This document shows positions 1 through 10,543 of a stretch of 64,000 nt of DNA, piece after piece; positions within the stretch are counted from its first letter, which is position 1; every line of letters begins with the position of its first letter. The position numbers and the translations under genes are program-made. Under the pieces are notes generated by a model. It searched no databases. It saw only the letters and a program-made list of their open reading frames with translations, and was not told where the DNA came from. The DNA comes from Proteromonas lacertae (lineage: Eukaryota; Sar; Bigyra; Opalinata; Proteromonadidae), in the NCBI GenBank assembly GCA_002245135.1, contig NGBS01000307.1:1-64000 (forward strand), read 5' to 3'.

Positions 1-3000
1 GAAGAAGAAAAACCAGCTGAAGAAGCTCCAGCTGAGGAGGAAAAACCAGCAGAAGAAACTCCAGCTGAAGAAGAAAAACCTGTTGAAGAAGAAGCTCCAG
101 TCGAAGAAGCTCCAGTCGAAGAAGCTCCAACAGAAGAAGCTCCAACAGAAGAGGCTCCAGTTGAAGAAGAAGCTCCAGTTGAAGAAGCTACAGCTGAAGA
201 AGAAAAACCAGTCGAAGAAGAACAACCAGCTGAAGAAGCACCAGTCGAAGAAGAAAAACCAGCTGAAGAAGCCCCTGCTGAAGAAGCTCCAGTAGAAGAA
301 GAAAAACCTGCTGAAGAAGAAAAACCAGCTGAAGAAGCTCCAGCTGAGGAGGAAAAACCAGCTGAAGAGGCACCAGCTGAAGAAGAAAAACCTGTTGAAG
401 AAGAAGCTCCAGTTGAAGAAGCTACAGCTGAAGAAGAAAAACCTGTTGAAGAAGAAGCTCCAGTCGAAGAAGCTCCGACAGAAGAGGCTCCAGTCGAAGA
501 AGCTCCAGTTGAAGAAGCAGCACCAGCAGAAGAACAACCAACTGAAGAACAATCAAATGAACAAGTTGAAGAAGTTATATTAGAGTCTCCAAAAGTTGAA
601 GAAGTTAAAGAAGAAGAACATGTTGATCCATATAATAATATTCTTGCTGAAACTTGGGTTCCAGATGATGAACATATTGATAGAGTAGTAAATGCATGTG
701 TAACAAATTTAGTTGATGATGTAGAGGAAAAAGAAAAGAGAGAAATGAGTATGAAATTACAACAGCAACTATATGATATGCATCAAACAATTGAAGAATT
801 TGCTACAAAGGTTGAAAAACAAGCTAAAGAAGCAGGTGTTGATGATGATATAATTAGACCAGCTGTTTATGTACCATATGATGATGATAGATATAGTCCA
901 TATTTAGTTAGTATTATGCCAACTAATCCAAATGAAGCTCCAATAGTACCACTTGATAATGAAAAATGTTTAGAGGTATTTGTTAGTCAATATGTTGATG
1001 AAGTATTATTTGAAGTTCTTCATGAATTATATCCAGATGTTCCAGTTTCACAATTATTAATATTAAGTCCAAGAGCTGAAGTATTTGTTGCTCGTCCACC
1101 TCCAAAGGAAGAAGAAGTACCAGCTCAAGAAGCTCCAGTTGAAGAAGAAAAACCAGCTGAAGAAAAACCAGTTGAAGAAGAAGAACAACCAGCTGAAGAA
1201 GAAGCTCCAGTAGAAGAAGCTCCAGTAGAAGAAGCTCCAGTAGAAGAAGAACAACCAGCTGAAGAAGAAGTACCAGTTGAAGAGACTCCAGCTGCAGAAG
1301 ATGTTGTTGTTGCTGAAGTTCCAGTTGAAGAAGAAGTAACAGAAACACCATTATCACCTGGTAGAGAAGAAGCTGTTGGACAATACGGAAATATTGCTGC
1401 TGAAGAAGTTGAACAACCAACTGAAGAAGCTCCAGTTCAAGAAAATAAATCAACAGGTGAAAAATCATCAGCTAGAAGTAATAAATCACAATTATCTGCA
1501 TTTGTGAATGATTATGTGGATAAAGTTGTGGAAGATGTAGTTGATGAAGAATCACACAGAGAACCAGAAGATACTGTTGAAGAAGTTCCACCAGAAGAGG
1601 AAGAAGAAAAACCAGAAGAGGAACAACCAACAGAAACTCCAGTTGAAGAAGCTCCAGTCGAAGAAACTCCAGTTGAAGAAACTCCAGTTGAAGAAACTCC
1701 AGTTGAAGAAACACCTGTTGAAGAAACTCCAGTCGAAGAAGTAGCTCCAGTTGAAGAAACACCAGTTGAAGAAACTCCAGTCGAAGAAACACCAGTTGAA
1801 GAAACACCTGTTGAAGAAACTCCAGTCGAAGAAGAAACACCTGTTGAAGAAACTCCAGTCGAAGAAACTCCAGTCGAAGAAACTCCAGTCGAAGAAACTC
1901 CAGTCGAAGAAACTCCAGTCGAAGAAACTCCAGTCGAAGAAACTCCAGTCGAAGAAGTAGCTCCAGTTGAAGAAGCTCCAGTCGAAGAAGAAACACCTGT
2001 TGAAGAAACTCCAGTCGAAGAAACTCCAGTTGAAGAAACTCCAGTCGAAGAAACACCAGTCGAAGAAACTCCAGTCGAAGAAACTCCAGTCGAAGAAACT
2101 CCAGTCGAAGTTGAAGAAGCTCCAGTCGAAGAAGTAGCTCCAGTTGAAGAAACTCCAGTCGAAGAAGAAACACCTGTTGAAGAAACTCCAGTCGAAGAAG
2201 AAACACCTGTTGAAGAAACTCCAGTCGAAGAAGAAACACCTGTTGAAGAAATAATTCCAGAAAGACCAAAAGAATTACCACCAATTCAAGCTGTTCCTTT
2301 GGTAGATGCTACAGATATTCTTGCCCTTTACGATTGTTCAGCATGCATAAATGATATGATTACACAGTTAGAAGGAAAAGAAAAAATAGCACAATCACAA
2401 AAACACAAATTAGTTAAACCAAAGCCAAAATCAAAAGGTAGTAGAAGTACAAGCAATAAAACTAGTCCTTATTCAATAGGAAATCCAATAATTTTATCTC
2501 CAATCTCACCATTACAATATGCTCCAATTCATCTTGGTCCAACTTATCCTGGTGAATCTGGTTCAGATTCCGAAACATCTTCAGTAACCACAGAATCATC
2601 AGTAACAACAGAATCATCTATACCACCACGAAACACAAATATGCTGAAGAATTAAGAAATAAAGTAGAAGAAAGTCGTTCAATTGATAGTACTCCTTCAT
2701 CACAATCTCCTATTATTTATTATCCACAAATGCAACCAGTTTTCTATTACACATATCCAGGAACTGGAATTTCAACAAATAAACCAGCTATTGAAGATGG
2801 AAATGTTGTTAATTTTGAAGATTCTGCTTCAACTACATCAGAAACAGATGATTATTCATCAACAACAACAGGCACAACATGTACAACAGCTAGCACAGCA
2901 ACAAGATCAACTGTACATCCCAAACAATCAACTTCAACCACATATACAGGCTCTAGATCCACAATTCCATCATATTATTATCCACAACTTCCAATGGGAG

Positions 3001-3176
3001 GAATGGGAGGAATGGGAATGATGAATGGAATGGGTGGAATGGGTATGCCAATGGGAGGAATGGGAGGTTATCCAGTAATGTATCAATATCCAGTAATGCA
3101 AATGGAAGAATCAGATTGTGATTCAGTAAGTTCATATTCAGAAAGTACAACAACTAGTGCTAGAACAGAAGAATAA
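1..3176 (+). CDS. Acidic E/P-repeat protein A (5'-partial, one frame break)
   Basis: The reading frame is already open at base 1, so the start lies outside the window. The visible product is about 1,058 aa. Order: KPAEE/APVEE repeats (1-540), a non-repetitive helical part (about 540-1100), more acidic repeats, a short helix (about 1490-1550), a long TPVEE array (1620-2250), then a basic/Ser-rich tail with a Tyr-rich motif (YYPQMQPVFYY), a Gly/Met run (GGMGGMG) and an acidic Ser-rich end. Frame 1 stops at 2653-2655 but the tail is in frame 3. No GT-AG intron of suitable length joins them. The neighbouring paralogue at 3637-7101 is unbroken and aligns across this point, so the frame change is a real oddity or an assembly indel near 2612-2655. 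Function unknown; a scaffold or cytoskeletal role is inference. Several V..YVD.V...V helices resemble PKA-RII anchoring helices. Confidence 0.75.
1620..2257 (+). repeat. Tandem 15-nt coding repeat (TPVEE)
   Basis: The five-residue unit Thr-Pro-Val-Glu-Glu is repeated dozens of times with occasional insertions (EVAPVEE, EEETPVEE). At DNA level the unit is 15 nt and neighbouring copies are often identical, including a run of pure GAAACTCCAGTCGAA copies near 1860-1950. This points to recent expansion by unequal exchange or slippage. Assembly length is therefore uncertain. Confidence 0.9.
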
Positions 3177-3636
3177 AAATAGTTAAATGTTTATCTCTTA
3201 ATATGTCATATTATCTAATTTTATTATTATTTCTAAATATTTTTTTATATGTTTCTGGTAATGTAATAATCCAAAAAAGAATAAAAAGATTAATCAAAAT
3301 GAATGAAAATGATGTACATGAGTAAAATGAGATCTCAATTTGCAAATAAAAATGTACATTTAGCCATTAATGTTATGTTCTTTTAATGTAGAGTAAACTA
3401 GTTTATAAATATGCGAATCACAATCACAAATTAAATTAGGCTTCTTTTCGCGACTATAAACAATGGTTAGAATTAGTTAGTAAAAACTTAAATGTAAGTT
3501 TCAAATGTTCGGTCAAATTCGGTTATTTCAAAAGTTTGAATATTAAAAAAACGTATCTTGAATAGTCAAGCTTCCAAACTGAAAAGCGCGTTACAATATT
3601 CGTTTGGTTTATTTCTAAGTAATTAATTAGTTTTTC
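3177..3636. other. Intergenic spacer between the two acidic paralogues
   Basis: AT-rich, 460 bp, with no open frame of note. It must hold the 3' end of the upstream gene and the promoter of the downstream one. A few CG-containing motifs (TTCGGTCAAATTCGGTTA near 3508-3526) stand out from the AT background, but I cannot assign a function. Confidence 0.6.
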
Positions 3637-6600
3637 ATGGCAACCGAAGTTCCACTTATTGAATCAGTAATTCCAGGACCAACTGAAGATGAAATAAAGG
3701 ATGCAGAGAATGATGAAAACTTCATTGATTACACAACTCCAATGGACTCATCATTAGCTAGCACAGCATTGTTTGATACAACAGCTCCAATGGATGAGGA
3801 CCGTGCTGAGCGTATTGCACGAAGAATTATAGATGAAATGGTAACAGATCTAGAAGAAGAAGAAGCTGTTGAATGGAAAACCAAATTACACAAAAAATTA
3901 TATGAAATGAAGCAAGTAGTGACAGCATATGCAGAAAAATGTGATGAGGATGAGAAATTAGTAGAAAGTGGATTTACATATAAAGTTAGACCTGAAGATT
4001 CAGAATTTCATAAATCATTATTTAAAAGTACAAAGCCAAAAGAGACTGATGATGAGAAAGATCCTCAATTAACCTCTTTTGTTGATGGATATGTAGATGA
4101 TGTTTTAGATAATGCTGTTGAAGAAGAAAAGAAATCACCACTACCATTAGAAGATGAAAAACCAGCAGAAGAAGCACCAGCAACAGAAGAAGCTCCAGCA
4201 ACAGAAGAAGCTCCAGCAACAGAAGAAGCACCAGCAGAAGAAGCAGCTCCAGCTGAAGAAGAAAAACCAGCAGAAGAAGCTCCAACAACAGAAGAAGCAC
4301 CAGCAGAAGAAGCAGCTCCAGCTGAAGAAGAAAAACCAGCAGAAGAAGCTCCAGCAACAGAAGAAGCTCCAGCAACAGAAGAAGCACCAGCAACAGAAGA
4401 AGCTCCAGTTGAAGAAGAAAAACCAGCTGAAGAAGCACCAGCAACAGAAGAAGCACCAGCAACAGAAGAAGCACCAGCAGAAGAAGCAGCTCCAGCTGAA
4501 GAAGAAAAACCAGCAGAAGAAGCTCCAGCAACAGAAGAAGCTCCAGCTGAAGAAGAAAAACCAGCAGAAGAAGCTCCAGCTGAAGAAGAAAAACCAACAG
4601 AAGAAACAGCTCCAGCTGAAGAAGAAAAACCAACAGAAGAAGCTCCAGCTGAAGAGGAAAAGCCAGCTGAAGAAACTCCAGCAACAGAAGAAGCACCTGC
4701 AGAAGAACAACCAACAGAAGAAGAAAAACCAGCAGAAGAAGCTCCAGCTGAAGATCAACCAACAGAAGAAGCACCAGCAACAGAAGAAGCTCCAGCTGAA
4801 GAGGAAAAACCAGCTGAAGAAACTCCAGCAACAGAAGAAGCACCTGCTGAAGAACAACCAACAGAAGAAGAAAAACCAGCAGAAGAAGCTCCAGCTGAAG
4901 ATCAACCAACAGAAGAAGCACCAGCAACAGAAGAAGCTCCAGTAGAAGAGGAAAAACCAACTGAAGAAACTCCAGCAACAGAAGAAGCACCTGCTGAAGA
5001 ACAACCAACAGAAGAAGAAAAACCAGCAGAAGAAGCTCCAGCTGAAGATCAACCAACAGAAGAAGCACCAGCAACAGAAGAAGCTCCAGTAGAAGAGGAA
5101 AAACCAACTGAAGAAACTCCAGCAACAGAAGAAGCACCTGCTGAAGAACAACCAACAGAAGAAGAAAAACCAGCAGAAGAAGCTCCAGCAGAAGAAGCAC
5201 CAGCAACAGAAGAAGCTCCAGTAGAAGAGGAAAAACCAACTGAAGAAACTCCAGTAACAGAAGAAGCACCTGCTGAAGAAGCTCCAGCTGAAGAGGAAAA
5301 ACCAACTGAAGAACAACCAGCTGAAGAAGCTCCAGCAGAAGAAGCACCAGCAACAGAAGAAGCTCCAGTAGAAGAAGAAAAACCAACTGAAGAAACTCCA
5401 GTAACAGAAGAAGCACCAGCAACAGAAGAAGCACCTGCTGAAGAACAACCAACAGAAGAAGAAAAACCAGCTGAAGAAGCTCCAGCAGAAGAAGCACCAG
5501 CAACAGAAGAAGCTCCAGTAGAAGAGGAAAAACCAACTGAAGAAACTCCAGTAACAGAAGAAGCACCTGCTGAAGAAGCTCCAGCTGAAGAGGAAAAACC
5601 AACTGAAGAACAACCAGCTGAAGAAGCTCCAGCAGAAGAAGCACCAGCAACAGAAGAAGCTCCAGTAGAAGAGGAAAAACCAACTGAAGAAACTCCAGTT
5701 GAAGAAGAAAAACCAGCTGAAGAAGCACCAGCTGAAGAGGAAAAGCCAGTTGAAGAAGCTCCAGTTGAAGAGGAAAAACCAGCAGAAGAGACTCCAGTAA
5801 CAGAAGAAGTAGCTGTTGAAGAAGCTCCAGCAACAGAAGAAGCTCCAGTTGAAGAAGAAAAACCAGCTGAAGAAGCACCAGTTGAAGAAGAAGTAGCTGT
5901 TGAAGAAACTCCAGCAGAAGAGGATGTAGTTGTTGCAGAAGCTCCAGTAGAAGAAGAAAAACCAGTTGAAGAAGCTCCAGTTGAAGAAGAAAAACCAGCT
6001 GAAGAAGCTACAGCTGAAGAAGAAAAACCAGTTGAAGAAGCTCCAGTTGAAGAAGAAAAACCAGCTGAAGAAGCTACAGCTGAAGAAGAAAAACCAGCTG
6101 AAGAAGCTACAGCTGAAGAAGAAAAACCAACAGAAGAAGCTCCAGCTGAAGAAGAAAAACCTGTTGAAGAAGAACAACCAGCTGAAGAAGAAAAACCAGC
6201 TGAAGAAGCTCCAGCTGAGGAGGAAAAACCAGCAGAAGAAACTCCAGCTGAAGAAGAAAAACCTGTTGAAGAAGAACAACCAGCTGAAGAAGCCCCTGTT
6301 GAAGAGGAAACTCCAGCTGAAGAAACTCCAGTCGAAGAAGTAGCTCCAGTCGAAGAAGTAGCTCCAGTCGAAGAAGCTCCAGTTGAAGAAGAAAAGCCAG
6401 TAGAAGAACCAGTAGTTGCACCAGCTGTTGAAGAAACTCCACAAATTAAAGCACCAACTGAACTTGGTCCAGTAAAACCACGAAAGAGCAAACAAGATTT
6501 AAAACCAGAAGAATTACCACCTGTTAGTGACATTGATACAAAGAATATTCCTGCATCTCCTCGTATGCAAGACCATGCTCCAGAACATCTTCCAGAAGTG

Positions 6601-7101
6601 AAGAGTAAGAAACACCGTCATCATCATCATCATAGAAATGGTAGTTTAAGTCCAGTTATAATAGCAGCACCAGTATCTCCTGTAATGATTGCAGCTCCAA
6701 CATATACTACCACTATGATTGCACAAGCTATTCCAACAAAACACTCTCGATCAAAGAGTCGAAATCACAAACACCATCATCATCATACAAAAAAATCTGA
6801 ACAACTTCGCTCCACAGTCGAATCTAGTCGTGCATCTTCTGAACCAACTAGTGAAATAGAAAGCCAAGCTGTTGTATATTATCCTCAAACACAACCAGTA
6901 TTTTATTATTCATACCCAACACAAGCCGTAGCTGCTGCTTCATCAAGTCCTGTAATGTTTACAAATACTCAAAGTGGAGAAGCATATGTAATACAACCAC
7001 CACAAGTTCCATTCGGATATACTTATACTTATGATAATCAACAATCTGTAACTACTGCTGAAAGTGAAGCTGATCCATTAGTAGATGTTGAACGTAATTG
7101 A
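3637..7101 (+). CDS. Acidic E/P-repeat protein B (1,154 aa)
   Basis: Single uninterrupted exon, ATG at 3637 and TGA at 7099-7101, the only TGA terminator in the window. The N-terminal 170 residues are non-repetitive and contain two amphipathic helices (3811-3864 and 4069-4128). Residues about 170-930 are an array of AP(A/V/T)EE, EEKPAEE and EQPTEE units. The C-terminal 225 residues are basic: two His clusters (KHRHHHHH, HKHHHHH), repeated S-P-V-(I/M)-IAAP, and a Tyr-rich YYPQTQPVFYYSYP motif shared with protein A. The two genes are therefore tandem duplicates. No signal peptide or membrane segment is visible, so it is probably cytoplasmic. I do not recognise the family. The long antisense ORFs opposite the repeat are shadows. 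Confidence 0.85.
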   Translation: MATEVPLIESVIPGPTEDEIKDAENDENFIDYTTPMDSSLASTALFDTTAPMDEDRAERIARRIIDEMVTDLEEEEAVEWKTKLHKKLYEMKQVVTAYAEKCDEDEKLVESGFTYKVRPEDSEFHKSLFKSTKPKETDDEKDPQLTSFVDGYVDDVLDNAVEEEKKSPLPLEDEKPAEEAPATEEAPATEEAPATEEAPAEEAAPAEEEKPAEEAPTTEEAPAEEAAPAEEEKPAEEAPATEEAPATEEAPATEEAPVEEEKPAEEAPATEEAPATEEAPAEEAAPAEEEKPAEEAPATEEAPAEEEKPAEEAPAEEEKPTEETAPAEEEKPTEEAPAEEEKPAEETPATEEAPAEEQPTEEEKPAEEAPAEDQPTEEAPATEEAPAEEEKPAEETPATEEAPAEEQPTEEEKPAEEAPAEDQPTEEAPATEEAPVEEEKPTEETPATEEAPAEEQPTEEEKPAEEAPAEDQPTEEAPATEEAPVEEEKPTEETPATEEAPAEEQPTEEEKPAEEAPAEEAPATEEAPVEEEKPTEETPVTEEAPAEEAPAEEEKPTEEQPAEEAPAEEAPATEEAPVEEEKPTEETPVTEEAPATEEAPAEEQPTEEEKPAEEAPAEEAPATEEAPVEEEKPTEETPVTEEAPAEEAPAEEEKPTEEQPAEEAPAEEAPATEEAPVEEEKPTEETPVEEEKPAEEAPAEEEKPVEEAPVEEEKPAEETPVTEEVAVEEAPATEEAPVEEEKPAEEAPVEEEVAVEETPAEEDVVVAEAPVEEEKPVEEAPVEEEKPAEEATAEEEKPVEEAPVEEEKPAEEATAEEEKPAEEATAEEEKPTEEAPAEEEKPVEEEQPAEEEKPAEEAPAEEEKPAEETPAEEEKPVEEEQPAEEAPVEEETPAEETPVEEVAPVEEVAPVEEAPVEEEKPVEEPVVAPAVEETPQIKAPTELGPVKPRKSKQDLKPEELPPVSDIDTKNIPASPRMQDHAPEHLPEVKSKKHRHHHHHRNGSLSPVIIAAPVSPVMIAAPTYTTTMIAQAIPTKHSRSKSRNHKHHHHHTKKSEQLRSTVESSRASSEPTSEIESQAVVYYPQTQPVFYYSYPTQAVAAASSSPVMFTNTQSGEAYVIQPPQVPFGYTYTYDNQQSVTTAESEADPLVDVERN
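4147..6420 (+). repeat. Degenerate E/P/A/K/T coding repeat array
   Basis: Imperfect units of 15-21 nt encode APATEE, APAEE, EEKPAEE, EQPTEE and similar. A higher-order block of about 165-170 nt (…EEQPTEEEKPAEEAPAEDQPTEE…) recurs around 4690-5180, and a second long block recurs around 5220-5700. Block-level homogeneity suggests segmental duplication inside the array. Confidence 0.85.
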
Positions 7102-7228
7102 ATAATTTGATTCCTGATTATCCTCTCTTTATTCTTTCTTTATATACTATATTAATTAAAAATATATATATGCTTTATTTATTAGGGGAAATATATCATA
7201 AACACAACATTATAAAAAAACAGATAAA

Positions 7229-9663
7229 CTATTTATATTTATTTCCATCATTCATATCAGATCTATGTCTGTTAGTACTACTAGGCCTATCTCTATGTCT
7301 TCTACTTTCCTTCTCTTCTTCAACATCAATGGGAGTATTTCCATTTGAAGAGTATCCAGTCGAAGATGGAGTAACTACAGCATTTGGTGATTGATTAAAT
7401 TGATCTTGACGAGAATATCTACTTTCTGGTCGTTTTCTACTCGATGGAGGAATAAAACCATCATTATTATCAGTTTTTATAACTTTACTATGCATCTATT
7501 TGATTTGATATATGAATATATATATGAATATACTTTAACTCCAGCTATATCTAATCTTGGTAATTGATATTCTTCAGATGTTTCATCAAAAATTGCTTTA
7601 CTTTCTAAAGCACTAAGTGAATCTTGAGGTATAAAATGATCTATAATTAATTGCTTCAATTTCAATTCTCTATTTAGATCTTTAATTGTATCAACGAAAT
7701 CAGCTTTATCTAATGCTATTTCATGTTGTAAAGTTTCAAGATTGACTTTTGATTCTTTATATTTCTTTACCAATCTTTCTAGTCTCTTAGTTTTCACTTC
7801 AATTTCTTCATTTAAGCTTGAAAACTTATCTTGGATCATAATCTTTTCTTCTTCTTGATTTGCTAGTTGTTGATCTAATAACTCCTTTTCTCTTCTTTTT
7901 CTTTCCATTTCTATTTGTGCTTTTCTTAATTCTTCAGCTTGTTTTACTGCTTTATCTTGAATTTGTCCTGCCATTACAACTTTTGCTTGATATTGTTTGA
8001 TTTTTGCTTCTAATTCTAATCTTTCTTTCTATTTTAATAATTATAATATAAATAATATTATACTGCCTCTTTTTCTCGTTTTTCTTGTTCCGCTTTCAGT
8101 TTTGCTTCTAATTCTTCTCTCTCTTTTCTTGTTCTTTCTTTCTCCTCTAATAATTTCTTTTTATCTCTTTCAGCTTTCATTCTCATTTCTTCAGTTTCAG
8201 CTTTTGATTCTTCTTCAGCTTTCTTCATCTTTTCTTCAATTTCTCTCATTTTTGCTTCATTCTCAGCTCTTGCTTTTTCTTCTATCTCTTTAATCTGCTC
8301 TTCACTTGGTCCTATATTTTTAATTACCACTTTGGTTACTTCCTTTGTTCTTTGTTGTACAGTTGGTTGAATGACTTTACCATCAGCTCCTATCACTGGT
8401 CTTCCTGTTTTCTTTGCTAATTCTTGTCGTAATCTTACAATTTCTTCTTGGAATTCTCTCAACATTGCATCTTTAGGATCTTCATTAATAGATGGTTTAT
8501 TTTTAATCTTCTTTGCTCTATCAGCATATCTCAAAGTACTTAATGTTTCTTCATAATTATAATCTGCTGGACCACAGTTGGCAATCATACATGTCTTTGT
8601 ATTTCCACCTAATGAATCTTGTAATAATCTCGTTAATTTACTATCTCTATATGGCACATGAGTTGATTTACCATCAACTAATGCTTTTATAACATTACCC
8701 AATGTTGATAATGATTTATTGATATTAATACCTTCTTTTAATCGATCACCTTCAGCATGTGTTTTATCAGCTCTTTCAGAACCAGCTAAATCGACCATAT
8801 TTAATTTACCAACTCTAATATGTTGGGTTCCATCTGCACCAATTTCAGATTGTTCTATTACTATTGTAAATATACTGTGACTTCTTGAACTTGTTGCATT
8901 CATTGCTGTTGAACCAACACTTCGATTGGCTTTACCTTTTTGCATTACATGGTTGATTTCTGCGATACTTTTAACTACAAATGGTTGTAACCCTTGTACA
9001 TATACACCACTATAATTATTAATAGAAATATATACGTTTCAGGATTTTCTCTTAAATCTAACTTTTGTGATGGATCTTTTGATAATAAATCTCTAACTTC
9101 TTCATTATATAATTCAAGATAGGATGCTCTGACTAGAAACTGTTTCTGTTGTTCTGCTCCTTTATCATCAACTCCAATAGCATCAAATATATGAGTAAAT
9201 GCATTTGGCATTAATCCTTTTAACTCTTTTGGCTCTGCTAAACCTTCCATTGTGTGTGTTTTACCTGAACCTGTTTGGCCATAACAGAATACAGTTCCAT
9301 TATAACTATTTAATATGTGATTATTCATAAAATACTATACCCTTCTAGAACATTATCAACAATTGGTGCAGCTGCTCTGTCATACACTTCTTTTTGCATA
9401 CAATTCTCGTCGAATGTAGCATCAAATGTAAAACGCTTATCTGCATCTCTATCATCAGAACTGGGGTTCATCAGCGTTATAGTACTATTTTTGCTATTTA
9501 CAATTGTAATCTTTTTATTGCTAATTTAAATAACACTGTAACTATACTTTGCATCTATTTCTTTCTTATTCATCGGTCTAACTCTCACAATGACTTGTAT
9601 ACATTCCTGCTTTTGAGCTAGTCCTGCTTGCTGTCTCATTTTCTTTGCTTCATCGATAGGCAT
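7229..9663 (-). CDS. Kinesin-2-type motor, N-terminal motor domain
   Basis: Plus-end microtubule motor; kinesin-2 proteins drive intraflagellar and vesicle transport. Six exons: 9548-9663, 9341-9520, 9036-9305, 8064-9009, 7534-8028, 7229-7495, joined by GT-AG introns of 27, 35, 26, 35 and 38 nt; all phases agree, giving 757 aa. The motor domain shows the P-loop GQTGSGKT, switch [10 protein letters not shown] and switch II DLAGSE. It is followed by the kinesin-2-like neck [17 protein letters not shown], a K/E-rich coiled coil and a basic Ser-rich tail. The first methionine (MPIDEAKK) fits a short N-terminal extension before [10 protein letters not shown]. Convergent with acidic protein B. The family call rests on the neck sequence; KIF3 versus KIF17 type is not resolved. 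Confidence 0.93.
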
Positions 9664-9746
9664 GATTTTGTAATTTAAAAAAAACTGAAGTTCCAAAAAT
9701 ATATTCAGTATATGTGAAACGATCATTCTTTTAGTAATTGTTTTTT

Positions 9747-10451
9747 ATGCAAACTACATTGATACCTGATGTTTATAATAAAGTTATAAGTGCATTAAAG
9801 CATAATCATCCGGAATACACAGAAAATATAAATGAGTTAGCTAAAGTATATAATTTTCGTTTAATTAGATAGTTGTGGAAAGAAAATCTAATAAATAGAG
9901 ATGTAACTTTAGTAGGTAAGCTAACTGACACCGAAATTGAACCTCAAAACTTAACACTACCTTTAGATGAACCAATTGGTGGTACAAGACAGCTACCATA
10001 TGTTTTATTAGATTCATTTAAAAGAGTTAGACTCCCTACTAAAGAAGATTGTAGACCTCCTAAAAGAGTAAATATTATCAATTATTATTTATTAGTTCAT
10101 GACATCTATACCAATTCCTCAATATGATGGCTCAAATGAAATGCCATCAGATGATGAAGAGGCGGATAATAACACAAATGTTGATTATGAGGAAAGTGAA
10201 GAACAAAATGATGCAATTCAATCAAATCCAGATTTATCAAATGATGAACATGATGATGAGACATTTAGCTCATCAAATGTAGTAGTTTGTCAATATTCAC
10301 GGTATAATCAATTATTGTTATTTATAATTCGTATTTTAGACTAAATGAGAGAGTTCATAAGTGGAAAGTGAAGTTATCAGAAGGCGTATGTAATATAAAT
10401 AACAAAAATTATGTATTTGGCAGTTGTACAGCTGATGTTCGTACTGATTAG
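9747..10451 (+). CDS. TOA1/GTF2A1: TFIIA large (alpha/beta) subunit
   Basis: General transcription factor that stabilises TBP on the TATA box. Four exons (9747-9845, 9873-10067, 10096-10301, 10340-10451) with introns of 27, 28 and 38 nt give 203 aa. The N-terminus (IPDVYNKVISALKH…LAKLWKENL) is the four-helix-bundle half. The C-terminus (NVVVCQYSRLNERVHKWKVK…NYVFGSCTADV) is the beta-barrel half that contacts TBP. The acidic linker between them is present but short, so the protein is compact compared with animal alpha/beta precursors. It lies divergent from the kinesin-2 gene, with about 83 bp between start codons. The second intron has the donor GTAAAT rather than the usual GTAT. Confidence 0.92.
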
Positions 10452-10543
10452 TTTATTTATTTATTTATGCATTATTTATATGTATATATATGTATTGCTA
10501 CTCAAAAAACAAATATACCTATAAATCTAATTCTACATCTAAC

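Noticed and set aside
2584-2667. A tiny intron to repair the frame in acidic protein A
   Set aside because: The GT and AG pairs I tried between 2584 and 2667 give lengths with the wrong remainder (0 or 1 instead of 2 modulo 3).
983-6533. Long minus-strand ORFs rich in Leu, Phe, Trp/Ser or Gly/Ser opposite the acidic repeats
   Set aside because: They are antisense shadows of low-complexity E/P codons; composition is what the complement of GAA/CCA repeats must give, and they lack any domain.
7098-7394. + strand ORF just after acidic protein B
   Set aside because: It is antisense to the last exon of the kinesin-2 gene.
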